DNA of 43,784 bases from JBBDYH01 sp040901795 (lineage in GTDB: Bacteria > Planctomycetota > Planctomycetia > Pirellulales > JALHPA01). Within the stretch, counting starts at the first letter, position 1; every line of letters starts with the position of its first letter. Position numbers and translations under genes: made by a program. The stretch covers positions 1 to 43,784 of the forward strand of contig JBBDYH010000025.1 of assembly GCA_040901795.1 (NCBI GenBank), read 5' to 3'. Shown here piece by piece: positions 17,178 to 25,221 of this stretch. The notes beneath the pieces were generated by a model, which had not been told where the DNA came from, did no database searches, and saw only the letters and a list, made by a program, of their open reading frames with translations.

Positions 17178-19649
17178 ATGCGCATATCAACCTGTTTCGA
17201 ACGGCTGGAAGGCCATTCTTTGTTTGTGGAGTATTCGCGGCAAAGAAGCATCCATCGACGGCTCTCGTTCGAGGCACTCGAAAATCGGCAGCTAATGGCC
17301 GGCGACGCATTCAATGACCCGGATTACCAAACGATCCAATGGGGACTCAATAACACGGGACAAACTGGAGGCCAGTACGATGTTGACATCGATGCACCGG
17401 AAGCATGGACAATCGCCACAGGCAGCATGAACACTGCGCTTGCAATGGTTGATGACGGCGTTGATTTCACAAATCCCGACGTTTATCTGAATATCTGGCT
17501 CAATCAAGGCGAAATCCCTGCCGGCTTACGCGCCAGCCTCACTGACACGGACGCTGACGGCATTATCACTTTCCGCGACCTCAATGATCTGGTTAATACG
17601 GCATTGGTCAGCGACCTCAACGCGAATGGCTACATTGATGGCGGCGACCTGCTGCTCGATCCGCGGTGGGCAACGGGTATTGATGACGAAGGCAACGGGA
17701 TGCTGGATGATCTTGTCGGCTGGGATTTTCTGAACGGTGATAACGATCCCAGACCCGGCGCGCCGCCCGATGGTCACGGCACCGGAATGGCCCAATGGAT
17801 TGGCGCGATTCCAAACAACGGCATAGGCAAGGTAGGAGTGAATCGGTTGATCAGCATTATGCCTGTCCGGATTCGTCAAGGCATTGTAACGGATGTCAAC
17901 TTCACAACGCAGGCCGCGGGCGTGGATTACGCCGTAGCCGAGGGCGCGGCAGTCTCGGCGGTATGGGGGCACAATCCAACATTTAACCAGGATATCTATG
18001 ATGCCATCGATCGGGCGCGAGTCGCCGGCCATCTTGTGGTTGCACCCGCCGGCAATGAGTACAACGATAACGACGTGACACCTGTGTATCCTGCGTCGTT
18101 CGATCTCGAAAACATCATCTCCGCAACATCCTTCAATGCGAGCGACGGAAAGGATTCTATCTGGAATTGGGGATACACGACCGTGGACTTGGCCGGACCA
18201 ACCGCTCCGGGAGGCGGAACATCCGGCGGCGCGGCCCACGTGGCCGGAGTGGCAGCCTTACTAAAATCAATTCACGCCGACTGGAATGCAGATCAGGTCA
18301 AAGCTCGCATTCTGGCCTCGGTCGAGCCGTCAGCCGCTCTGGCCGGCAAAACGGTTAGTGGCGGTCGGGTCAATGCCGCTCGGGCTCTCGCGACTACAAG
18401 CGTTGTAATTAGCGATCCGAGGATTGTCGAAGGCGAATCCGGCACGAGTGAGGTGGTGTTCACGGTTTCTCGCTTTGGCGACGATACCGGAACCGTGATT
18501 CTCAACTGGACCACAGCCAACGGCAGCGCGATCGCCGGCAGCGATTACGTCGCGGCGTCCGGGCAGATTACCTTCCAGCCATCAGGAGCCAACGATGAAA
18601 CGATTCATATCTTTATTACCGCTGATTCAACTCCAGAACCGTCCGAGACATTTTTCGTCACATTGACCAATTCGTCGGGAGAAGCGGTGCTGGCGGATGA
18701 AATCGCACAGGCGACCATTCTTCCCGCGACGAAGTTCTATGTCGTCGACGACGGTAGTCCGGACCGAACGTACGAATATGGCGCCAGCGGCGCAGCGATT
18801 GAAAACTACATGATTAATAGCGGCAACACAGCCTCGCGCGGTGCGGCCAGCACTGCCGCTGGAGATCGCCTGTGGGTGATCGATGCGAACCAAAAGGTCT
18901 TTGTGTATGACTCTGCGGGTGCTCTGCTCGGCTCCTGGACAGCCGGGAGTTTGTCCTGGCGATCGCAAGTTCAGGGAATCGCAACCGACGGCACCGACAT
19001 CTGGATCGTAGACGCAGACAGAGACAAGGTTTTTCGCTATGCGGGCGGAGCGAACCGGCTTTTGGGCAGCCAGAACGCGGCCAGCAGTTTCGCACTCAAC
19101 AAGGGGAACAAGTCTCCCAAAGATATTGTGACTGACGGCACATACCTTTGGGTCGTTGACGATAGCACCACCGACAAGGTCTTCAAATACACGCTCTCCG
19201 GTTCGCTCGTCGGAAGTTGGACGATCACATCCGGCGGGGGCCGTCCCACGGGCATTACGATTGATCCCGCGAACGTAAGCGACATCTGGATCGTCGATAA
19301 CGCGACTGACAGCGTGTATCAGTTCACCGCCGCGGCATCGCGAACCTCAGACAGCCAATCTCCCGCGAGCAGTTTCGCGCTTGCCACCGGCAACACCAAC
19401 CCGCAAGGCATTGCCGACCCGCCGGTGGCATCGGCCGAGTTACACGTTCAGAATTCAACCGCACCCGGAACGGGCGTGGCACGCTACATCTCGCCCTTCG
19501 CGGACTTGGAGCGTGCCACACGCCACACGCTGGCGACAACGAAGCTTCGCGCGATCGATTTTGTATTCGAGATCGATGACGATGCTATTTCTCGCCGTAA
19601 GAGCCGCATAACGCGAGCGATCGACGCCTTGAGACCTGCGGTCGCATAA
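17178..19649 (+). CDS. Subtilisin-like (S8) protease with EF-hand insert, Calx-beta domain and propeller-like repeats
   Basis: The 823-residue protein has the planctomycete N-terminal motif FEALENRQLMAGD (31-43) in place of a classical signal. The S8 domain follows, with Asp92 (MVDDGVDFTNPD), His200 (DGHGTGMA), Asn293 (APAGNE) and Ser349 (GTSGGAAHVAG). Between Asp and His lie two EF-hand-like loops, DTDADGIITFRD and DLNANGYIDGGD, as in dockerins. The text around His and Ser departs from the usual HGTHVAG and GTSMAAPHVAG, though the triad residues remain. Residues about 405-515 form a Calx-beta domain (EGESGTSEVVFTVSR, GSDYVAASGQITFQPG-like, ETFFVTL). Residues about 520-750 hold four or five repeats of the form LWVVDD....VFKYT, likely a propeller. 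It is probably a secreted or surface protease and lies 55 bases after the M56 gene. Confidence 0.9.
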   Translation: MRISTCFERLEGHSLFVEYSRQRSIHRRLSFEALENRQLMAGDAFNDPDYQTIQWGLNNTGQTGGQYDVDIDAPEAWTIATGSMNTALAMVDDGVDFTNPDVYLNIWLNQGEIPAGLRASLTDTDADGIITFRDLNDLVNTALVSDLNANGYIDGGDLLLDPRWATGIDDEGNGMLDDLVGWDFLNGDNDPRPGAPPDGHGTGMAQWIGAIPNNGIGKVGVNRLISIMPVRIRQGIVTDVNFTTQAAGVDYAVAEGAAVSAVWGHNPTFNQDIYDAIDRARVAGHLVVAPAGNEYNDNDVTPVYPASFDLENIISATSFNASDGKDSIWNWGYTTVDLAGPTAPGGGTSGGAAHVAGVAALLKSIHADWNADQVKARILASVEPSAALAGKTVSGGRVNAARALATTSVVISDPRIVEGESGTSEVVFTVSRFGDDTGTVILNWTTANGSAIAGSDYVAASGQITFQPSGANDETIHIFITADSTPEPSETFFVTLTNSSGEAVLADEIAQATILPATKFYVVDDGSPDRTYEYGASGAAIENYMINSGNTASRGAASTAAGDRLWVIDANQKVFVYDSAGALLGSWTAGSLSWRSQVQGIATDGTDIWIVDADRDKVFRYAGGANRLLGSQNAASSFALNKGNKSPKDIVTDGTYLWVVDDSTTDKVFKYTLSGSLVGSWTITSGGGRPTGITIDPANVSDIWIVDNATDSVYQFTAAASRTSDSQSPASSFALATGNTNPQGIADPPVASAELHVQNSTAPGTGVARYISPFADLERATRHTLATTKLRAIDFVFEIDDDAISRRKSRITRAIDALRPAVA

Positions 19650-19730
19650 TATCGCCCGGTCGGGAGAGGGATAGCTGAATGGGGTCGGGAGCGCTTTCGC
19701 GGAACGCGTAACGATCGGCGAATCAGCTTT

Positions 19731-19832
19731 AGAACCGCTAACAATAGTAACCCGACGCGTAAGCGAGGCCGAATCTGCCCGCCTCCTCGCTCACGCTTCG
19801 GGTTACTGGGTGCCAGTTGTGTTAGCGGTTCT
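19731..19832. repeat. Nested inverted-repeat element, copy 2
   Basis: The outer arms AGAACCGCTAAC (19731-19742) and GTTAGCGGTTCT (19821-19832) are perfectly complementary. Inside them, 19747-19768 pairs with 19785-19806 at 20 of 22 positions. The left half and inner hairpin match copy 1 (1952-2025), which has lost the outer right arm. It lies between the subtilase and the PilZ-like gene. Confidence 0.85.
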
Positions 19833-19900
19833 TAGTTCGCGACATCCGAGGTTCAAACTGGCCATCTCGCTGCGAAACGACTCCGCGCCCCTTTGAACGC

Positions 19901-20326
19901 TTACCTGATCGGCGAAGGCACAAGCTGCAGGAACCGCCCGCCGCTCTCGTACCAGCCGGTCTTGGTGAACCGGCACCAAGAGAGGTCGATCAAGACGCCG
20001 ATCCAGCGGCCGCGGCCGGCCTCGAGCGACGCAATCATCCGCCGGTGCGGGATCGGCTCGTGGTGATGAAAGCTGAGCCCGTGCTCGGCCAAATACTTGC
20101 CAACCACGACGACCGATTCTCCCGAAGGGCTTTGACCATCGTCGGCCACGGGCGTGAGATAGACCTGATGCGGATACGGGTAGCGGACTTCTCGCCGCCG
20201 TTCCTGCGTCACTTCCAGCGGGTACAACGCCGACAATAGCCCCTGGACGCGCGTGCGCAGCTCCAGCTCGGCGCCTGTGGGCAGATTGACGCGGCGAAAA
20301 GGGAGCAATGGTCGGGTGATCCGCAT
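19901..20326 (-). CDS. PilZ-like planctomycete protein
   Basis: The 141-residue product has RREVRYPYPHQVYLTPV near the middle, which resembles the RxxxR start of PilZ domains. It continues with GESVVVVGKYLAEHGLSFHHHEPIPHRRMIASLE and ends WIGVLIDLSWCRFTKTGWYESGGRF (both quoted here in overview; key residues are the GLSF turn and the LSWCRF and GWYESGGRF blocks). The order of blocks fits a PilZ barrel with a family-specific C-terminus. True PilZ proteins bind cyclic di-GMP through RxxxR and D/NxSxxG; the second motif is not clear here, so binding is uncertain. The larger minus-strand frame across 19803-20588 is a shadow. Confidence 0.6.
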   Translation of the reverse strand: MRITRPLLPFRRVNLPTGAELELRTRVQGLLSALYPLEVTQERRREVRYPYPHQVYLTPVADDGQSPSGESVVVVGKYLAEHGLSFHHHEPIPHRRMIASLEAGRGRWIGVLIDLSWCRFTKTGWYESGGRFLQLVPSPIR

Positions 20327-20532
20327 GCTTGGGTTCGCGACGTAAGAGCAGCGAACGTACCGAGCAATCGGCCGATTCGCAGGAGACGAGTTCTACCGGT
20401 ATAGGCCCGACAGGCGAACAGAGCAGAAAAGCAGGGGCGCTCTGGTCAGGAATTGACTGCTGTGGCGGTCGCACCATCCGATTGGCGGCGCTGCCAACAC
20501 AAACGTAGGTCACAGACGGCAAGCCGTCAAAT

Positions 20533-20577
20533 CTCGTTCCCCGCCTGGGAACGCACTGCCGGCAGGCTCCGCCTGCC
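20533..20577 (-). repeat. REP unit A (GTTCCCAGGC family)
   Basis: This unit has a shortened first hairpin (CGTTCCCC then GCCTGGGAACG), the linker CACTGCC, and the second hairpin GGCAGGC TCC GCCTGCC. It is opposite in orientation to unit B 36 bases away, forming a BIME-like pair beside the RAYT gene. Confidence 0.85.
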
Positions 20578-20613
20578 GACTGTTGCACGGGCCAACGACC
20601 ACGTTGGGCGGCT

Positions 20614-20663
20614 ACGAGGCAGAGCCTCGCGGACAGTGTGTTCCCAGGCAGAGCCTGGGAACA
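20614..20663 (+). repeat. REP unit B (GTTCCCAGGC family)
   Basis: CGAGGC AGA GCCTCG, the linker GGACAGTGT and GTTCCCAGGC AGA GCCTGGGAAC form two hairpins with three-base loops. It lies four bases beyond the 3' end of the RAYT gene. Confidence 0.9.
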
Positions 20664-20666
20664 AGA

Positions 20667-21203
20667 TCAGCCCCAGTCCGTCACCACATCGATCACACCC
20701 GGCATGCGCGCGTAATTCCGCGCACTCGAATACCTCCAATGCAACGGATCATCGACATAACCTCGACGCAGAGGATTGTTGTGAGTGTATTCCAGCTTCT
20801 GCAACATCATTTCATCGTTTTCGATTTGCTGCGGATGGCTTCCCTCTTGCCAGAGCTGATGGCGCTGATCAATCTTGTGTCGCAACTTGAAGTAATGCAG
20901 TTCCTGCAGCAGCGTTTGGTAGCCGCACTGCTCGATCTCGTCGATAATCCTTCGTGCGGCGTACGACTTAAATCGCTTGACGTGGTCTGCCAGGTCGTCG
21001 CCCGACGCGATCCAATGGACGTGATTTTCCATGATGACGTAGCCGAAGATCAAAACACCGCGCTCGCGCTGCAGGAATTGCCAAGAGTCGAGGATGATCT
21101 TGGCGAGATTGGGTCGAGAGAAGACTGGAAGCCAGGCTACGATGGTATCCGTCATGAAGTGCGGGTACCGGTCATTAAAGATTCGATAGCGAGTGCGCGA
21201 CAT
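20667..21203 (-). CDS. REP-associated tyrosine transposase (RAYT, Y1_Tnp/IS200-like)
   Basis: The 178-residue protein beginning MSRTRYRIFNDRYPHF is an IS200/IS605-type single-strand nuclease relative. The HUH metal-binding pair is seen in YVIMENHVHWIASG (His-Val-His). The RFKSYAARRII segment, the KLEYTHNNPLRRGYV block and the WRYSSARNY end are typical of RAYT proteins. The catalytic tyrosine is probably the one in KLEYTHNNP. The start at 21203 was chosen because the longer frame upstream is just translated REP sequence (FPGSAWER). The gene is bracketed by REP units B and C and lies between uvrA and the PilZ-like gene. RAYTs are domesticated enzymes that mobilise and maintain REP hairpins, so the seven units of this family in the window are its likely substrates. 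Confidence 0.92.
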   Translation of the reverse strand: MSRTRYRIFNDRYPHFMTDTIVAWLPVFSRPNLAKIILDSWQFLQRERGVLIFGYVIMENHVHWIASGDDLADHVKRFKSYAARRIIDEIEQCGYQTLLQELHYFKLRHKIDQRHQLWQEGSHPQQIENDEMMLQKLEYTHNNPLRRGYVDDPLHWRYSSARNYARMPGVIDVVTDWG

Positions 21204-21216
21204 AAGGTCCTCCAGG

Positions 21217-21268
21217 CGAGGCGGAGCCTCGCGGACAGTGCGTTCCCAGGCGGAGCCTGGGAACGAGA
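21217..21268 (+). repeat. REP unit C (GTTCCCAGGC family)
   Basis: GCGAGGC GGA GCCTCGC, the linker GGACAGTGC and GTTCCCAGGC GGA GCCTGGGAAC. It fills the gap between the uvrA stop (21272) and the RAYT start, 13 bases from the ATG. Confidence 0.9.
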
Positions 21269-21271
21269 TGG

Positions 21272-24184
21272 TCAGGTCAGTACCCGGCGCAAATGCCACC
21301 CCGTATGGTTCCCCTCGATCCCCGCCAATTCCTCCGGGGTACCAGCGGCTACGATGTACCCCCCGGCCTCGCCTCCTTCCGGTCCGAGGTCGATGATCCA
21401 ATCGGCGCTTTTGATCACATCGAGGTTGTGCTCGATCACAATCACCGTGTTGCCAAGCTCGACCAGCCGGTTGAGCACTTCCAAGAGCCGGCGAATGTCG
21501 TCGAAGTGCAGGCCCGTCGTCGGCTCGTCGAGCAGGTACAAGGTGTTGCCGGTATCCACGCGCGCCAGCTCTGTGGCCAGCTTGATCCGCTGGGCCTCGC
21601 CGCCGGAGAGCGTCGTCGAAGATTGGCCAAGCGTGAGGTAACCCAGCCCAACTTGTTGCAAGCTGCCCAGCATCCGGCTGGCGACGGGGAAATTTGCGAA
21701 GAAAGGGACTGCGTCATCGACGCTCATCGCCAGCACGTCGGCGATCGAGCGATCTTTGTAGATTACCGAAAGCGTCTGTTCGTTGAATCGCTTGCCCTGG
21801 CACACCGGACAGGTCACATAGAGGTCCGGTAAAAAACTCATCTCGATGCGGCGGAGGCCTTGCCCCTGGCACTCCTCGCACCGCCCCCCTTTGGTGTTGA
21901 AGCTGAACCGGCTGGCGCGGTAGCCGCGCTCGCGGGCGACTCGGGTCCCGGCGAAGACGCGGCGGATCTCGTCGAACAGCCCCGAGTATGTCGCCGGATT
22001 GCTGCGTGGTGTGCGGCCAATTGGCGTCTGATCGACTTCCACCAGCTTGTCGATCTGGCTCACGCCGCGGAGGCTGAGGTGCGGTCCGGGTTTGGCGCCC
22101 ATGCCAGTCAGGCGCCGACGGATGGCACGCGCGAACGTCGCATTCACCAACGAGCTTTTGCCCGATCCGCTCACACCGGTCACGCATGTGAACGCCGAGA
22201 GTGGAAAGCTCGCTTCGACGTTCTTCAGATTGTTCGTCATAGCGCCCTCGATCGTGATCGAGCGAGTCTTACCCACTTTGCGACGGACGGATGGGACGGC
22301 GATCGATAGGGCGCCGGAGAGGTATTTTCCGGTGATGGACCGCGCGTTGCTTTGGACGTCTCTCGGCGTCCCTTGGGCGACGATCTCGCCGCCGTGGATG
22401 CCTGCGCCAGGACCGATGTCGATGAGCAAGTCGGCGGCGCGCATCGCGGCTTCGTCGTGTTCCACCGCGATCACGGTGTTGCCTTGCTCTTGCAGTTCGC
22501 GTAGCGAGGCAATCAAGCGATCGTTGTCGCGCGGGTGCAGGCCGATCGACGGCTCGTCGAGGACGTAACAGACGCCGACCAGCCCGGAGCCGATGCCGGT
22601 CGCCAGTCGCACGCGCTGCAGTTCGCCCCCGCTGAGCGTGTCGGCGGGACGGTCGAGCGTGAGATAATCCAGGCCCAGCTTGGCCAGAAACTCCAGCCGC
22701 CTACGGATCTCCGCGGCGAGCGGCTGATAGATCGGCTCGTCGTGCGGGTGGACCTCCATGGCCGCGAAAAACTGGGCCGACTGCACGACCGGCAGCCGAC
22801 AGATTTCGTGGATCGCCTTGCCACCGAAGCGGACGCTGCGCGCTTCGCGACGCAGGCGCGCCCCGCCGCAGACGGCACACACGACCTCGCCGCGGAACGT
22901 CTCCAGCCGTTCCCGCGACTTGGGTTTAACTGCCGTGGCGTATTCCTTTTCTAATAGGATCAACAAGCCTGGATAGTCGCCGTTGCCACGCCAGAACTTT
23001 TCCAGTACAGCCGGCTTCCACTGCTCAAGTGGCATAGTCCAAGCGAGCTTGTTACGAGCAAGGAAGTCGGCGATGGGCTTTTTGTAGCGATCCACAGTCG
23101 TGGCCGACGCTCCCTTCCACGCCGCCACAGCGCCACTGTCCAAAGACAATGATGGATCGGGGAGGGTCAGTCCCTGATCGAACTCGACGCGCGTGCCCAA
23201 ACCATCGCATTCTGGACAGGCGCCGTAGGGACTGTTGAAGCTGAAGGTGCGCGGCTCGATTTCTTCGAAGCTGAGTTTGCAGTTCGGGCAGGAATTAAGC
23301 GTGCTGAACAGCACGTCGTGCCAACTGTTGTCGGTTGACTTCGTCTGATGACTGACGACGAGCGTCCCTTCCCCATGCGTGAGCGCAAGCTGGATCGATT
23401 CGGCCAGCCGATCGCGGATCCCCTCGCGGATGACAATCCGGTCGACGACTGCCTCGATGGTGTGGTTCTTCCGCGGCGCAAGGTCTGGCGTTTGCTCGAT
23501 GTCGATCACGTCACCATTCACGCGCGCCCGGATCAGTCCGGCTTTGCGGATGTCGGCGAAGACCTCCTTGTGCTGGCCCTTGCGACCGCGCACCAATGGC
23601 CCCAGCAACATCAGCTTTGTCCCGGGTGGCAGTTCCAACAGCTCCTCGACGATCTCGTCGGGCGATTGCGGCCGGATCAGTGCGCCACACTCCGGGCAGG
23701 TCGCTTCGCCCAAGCGCGCCATCAGCACGCGCAGGTAGTCGTAAATCTCCGTGACGGTGGCGACGGTGCTGCGCGGGTTCTGGCTGCCGGCCCGCTGGTC
23801 GATCGCCACGGTTGGCTGCAAGCCTTCGATCAAATCGACGTCGGGCCGCTCCATCTGGTGGAAGAACTGCCGCGCGTATACCGACAGGCTCTCGATGTAC
23901 TGCCGCTGACCTTCGGCCACCAGCGTATCGAACGCGAGCGAGCTTTTACCCGAGCCACTTGGGCCAGTGATGACGATCAGCTTGTCGCGAGGGATGTCGA
24001 GGTCGAGGTTTTTGAGGTTATGAACGCGGACGCCGCGAAGGCGGATGACGTCGTCAATAGCCCCGGCTCGCCCCGGCGAGTCGCCAATGGCGACCGGAAG
24101 GCCGGGGTTCTGCGGCGCGGAGTCGGGTTGCGGCATCGCGAAGCTCAAGCGAACCTCATTCCTCACTGGCGGCTCTTTCGACAA
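21272..24184 (-). CDS. uvrA: Excinuclease ABC subunit A
   Basis: UvrA is the damage-recognition ATPase of nucleotide excision repair and loads UvrB at lesions. The 970-residue protein has two ABC ATPase modules. The first has Walker A GPSGSGKS (74-81) and LSGGELQRVRLATGIGSGLV with LDEPSIGLHPRD. The second has GVSGSGKSSLVN and LSGGEAQRIKLATELARVD with LDEPTTGLHFDD. Zinc-binding cysteine pairs appear in CPECG, CPNC with CPECDGLG, CAVCGGARL, and CEECQGQGLRRIEM with CPVCQGKRF. An extra 45-residue leader precedes the conserved IRLRGVRVHNLKNLD, so a start at the internal Met17 is possible. Downstream on the same strand is the RAYT gene behind a REP unit. Confidence 0.98.
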   Translation of the reverse strand: MSKEPPVRNEVRLSFAMPQPDSAPQNPGLPVAIGDSPGRAGAIDDVIRLRGVRVHNLKNLDLDIPRDKLIVITGPSGSGKSSLAFDTLVAEGQRQYIESLSVYARQFFHQMERPDVDLIEGLQPTVAIDQRAGSQNPRSTVATVTEIYDYLRVLMARLGEATCPECGALIRPQSPDEIVEELLELPPGTKLMLLGPLVRGRKGQHKEVFADIRKAGLIRARVNGDVIDIEQTPDLAPRKNHTIEAVVDRIVIREGIRDRLAESIQLALTHGEGTLVVSHQTKSTDNSWHDVLFSTLNSCPNCKLSFEEIEPRTFSFNSPYGACPECDGLGTRVEFDQGLTLPDPSLSLDSGAVAAWKGASATTVDRYKKPIADFLARNKLAWTMPLEQWKPAVLEKFWRGNGDYPGLLILLEKEYATAVKPKSRERLETFRGEVVCAVCGGARLRREARSVRFGGKAIHEICRLPVVQSAQFFAAMEVHPHDEPIYQPLAAEIRRRLEFLAKLGLDYLTLDRPADTLSGGELQRVRLATGIGSGLVGVCYVLDEPSIGLHPRDNDRLIASLRELQEQGNTVIAVEHDEAAMRAADLLIDIGPGAGIHGGEIVAQGTPRDVQSNARSITGKYLSGALSIAVPSVRRKVGKTRSITIEGAMTNNLKNVEASFPLSAFTCVTGVSGSGKSSLVNATFARAIRRRLTGMGAKPGPHLSLRGVSQIDKLVEVDQTPIGRTPRSNPATYSGLFDEIRRVFAGTRVARERGYRASRFSFNTKGGRCEECQGQGLRRIEMSFLPDLYVTCPVCQGKRFNEQTLSVIYKDRSIADVLAMSVDDAVPFFANFPVASRMLGSLQQVGLGYLTLGQSSTTLSGGEAQRIKLATELARVDTGNTLYLLDEPTTGLHFDDIRRLLEVLNRLVELGNTVIVIEHNLDVIKSADWIIDLGPEGGEAGGYIVAAGTPEELAGIEGNHTGWHLRRVLT

Positions 24185-24254
24185 GGGTGCAATCTGTCGA
24201 GGCTAGCACTGCGCGTTGGCCGGGACAAGGTTGGACGATCCATGTGCTGTGCAT

Positions 24255-24349
24255 CTGTAGGGAACGCCCTCCGTGGCGTTCCGGCAGCGCGAACCGGCAT
24301 GGCTCTGCTAACTCGCCCAACGGAACGGCACGGAGGTGGTTCCCTACAG
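24255..24349. repeat. 95-base inverted-repeat element
   Basis: The end arms 24255-24283 (CTGTAGGGAACGCCCTCCG...) and 24321-24349 match at 26 of 29 positions as inverted repeats. It lies between the divergent uvrA and ilvN genes and looks like a non-autonomous MITE. Confidence 0.8.
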
Positions 24350-24369
24350 AGGTGACCTTTTTGAGAGCT

Positions 24370-24395
24370 ACAGCCTGAAGGCTGAACTCCAACGG
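24370..24395. repeat. Second copy of a 26-base repeat
   Basis: It begins ACAGCCTGAAGGCTGAACTC and is identical over 26 bases to 2040-2065. It contains the small hairpin AGCCT GA AGGCT. Confidence 0.9.
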
Positions 24396-24495
24396 TGACC
24401 TACACTTGTAGGGGGCCTAACTGCTTAAGGCGGCGGCCCTTGCGTATCATTGATTGTCCCACTATCCTGCTAGGTTACCGTTTATGGAGTCGCGG

Positions 24496-25053
24496 ATGCG
24501 TCACGTCCTTTCGGCAGTGGTTCAGAACGTCCCCGGCGTGCTCGCGCACGTGTCGGGCATGCTCGCCTCGCGCGGTTACAACATCGACAGCCTGGCGGTC
24601 GGCCCGACGGAAGACCCCAACTTGTCGCGGATGACGTTCGTCGTGGTCGGCGACGACCGCGTACTGGAGCAGGTCCGCCGGCAGTTGGAAAAGATCGTCA
24701 CCATCGTTCGCGTGGACGACATCAGCTCGCAAAACTTCGTCGAGCGCGATCTGATGTTGCTCAAAGTCAAGGCGCCGCCCAACGGCGGCCGCAGCGAGAT
24801 TCGCGAGCTGGCCGAGATCTTCCGCGGCCGAATCGTCGATGTCGCGGAGCGCGAGGTGATCGTCGAGATCTCGGGCCAAGAGAAGAAGATCGAAGCGTTC
24901 ATCGACCTGATGCGGCCGTTCGGCATCGTCGAGTTGGTGCGTACCGGGCGGATCGCCATGGTCCGCGGCGGCAAGGCCCACGACGAACAGCCGCAGGCGG
25001 CGGACGACATCCACGTCGAAGACGAAGCCGCAATTCGTGAATCACTGGCTTGA
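24496..25053 (+). CDS. ilvN: Acetolactate synthase small (regulatory) subunit
   Basis: This is the valine-sensing regulatory subunit of acetohydroxyacid synthase, the first step of branched-chain amino acid synthesis. MRHVLSAVVQNVPGVLAHVSG aligns directly with the start of E. coli IlvH (MRRILS). NIDSLAVGPTEDPNLSRMTF is the conserved ACT-domain block, and IVDVAEREVIVEISG with KIEAFIDLMRPFGIVELVRTG marks the second domain. I chose ATG 24496 because GGAG lies six bases before it and homologues start there; ATG 24484 is the alternative. The catalytic subunit is not in the window. ilvC follows after 168 bases that contain an inverted REP pair. Confidence 0.95.
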   Translation: MRHVLSAVVQNVPGVLAHVSGMLASRGYNIDSLAVGPTEDPNLSRMTFVVVGDDRVLEQVRRQLEKIVTIVRVDDISSQNFVERDLMLLKVKAPPNGGRSEIRELAEIFRGRIVDVAEREVIVEISGQEKKIEAFIDLMRPFGIVELVRTGRIAMVRGGKAHDEQPQAADDIHVEDEAAIRESLA

Positions 25054-25062
25054 GAATAGACC

Positions 25063-25113
25063 TTGTTCCGAGGCTCCGCCTGGGAACACACTGCCCGCGA
25101 GGCTCTGCCTCGC
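25063..25113 (-). repeat. REP unit D1 between ilvN and ilvC
   Basis: CTTGTTCCGAGGCTCCGCCTGGGAAC and then GCGAGGC TCT GCCTCGC (first part given in overview: an imperfect GTTCC.AGGC hairpin). It is inverted relative to D2. Confidence 0.85.
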
Positions 25114-25130
25114 AGAACCGTAACGAGAGC

Positions 25131-25187
25131 TCGGCAGGCAGAGCCTGCCAGGCATTGCGTTCCCAGGCCGAGCCTGGGAACGAGGGA
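25131..25187 (+). repeat. REP unit D2 between ilvN and ilvC
   Basis: GGCAGGC AGA GCCTGCC followed by GTTCCCAGGC CGA GCCTGGGAAC. With D1 it makes a BIME-like pair inside the ilv gene pair and ends 35 bases before ilvC. Confidence 0.88.
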
Positions 25188-25221
25188 ATAATTAACCACC
25201 GACCACTCACTCCGCTTCCCC

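Larger units (their letters stand above)
20327..20666. other. 340-base gene-free stretch with an inverted REP pair
   Basis: No gene was found. The stretch holds two oppositely oriented REP hairpin units (20533-20577 and 20614-20663) next to the RAYT gene. About 200 bases near the PilZ-like gene start show no structure that I can name. Confidence 0.6.

Noticed and set aside
19803..20588. A 261-codon minus-strand frame overlapping the PilZ-like gene
   Set aside because: It is in a different frame with Arg/Pro-rich low-quality sequence; the 141-residue frame has the conserved blocks.
20533..21268. CRISPR array
   Set aside because: Repeats are inverted, irregularly spaced and lack uniform spacers and cas genes; they fit REP/BIME units.
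21204..21401. Upstream extension of the first RAYT gene
   Set aside because: The extra 66 codons are translated REP sequence and antisense uvrA; the family start MSRTRYRIF is at 21203.
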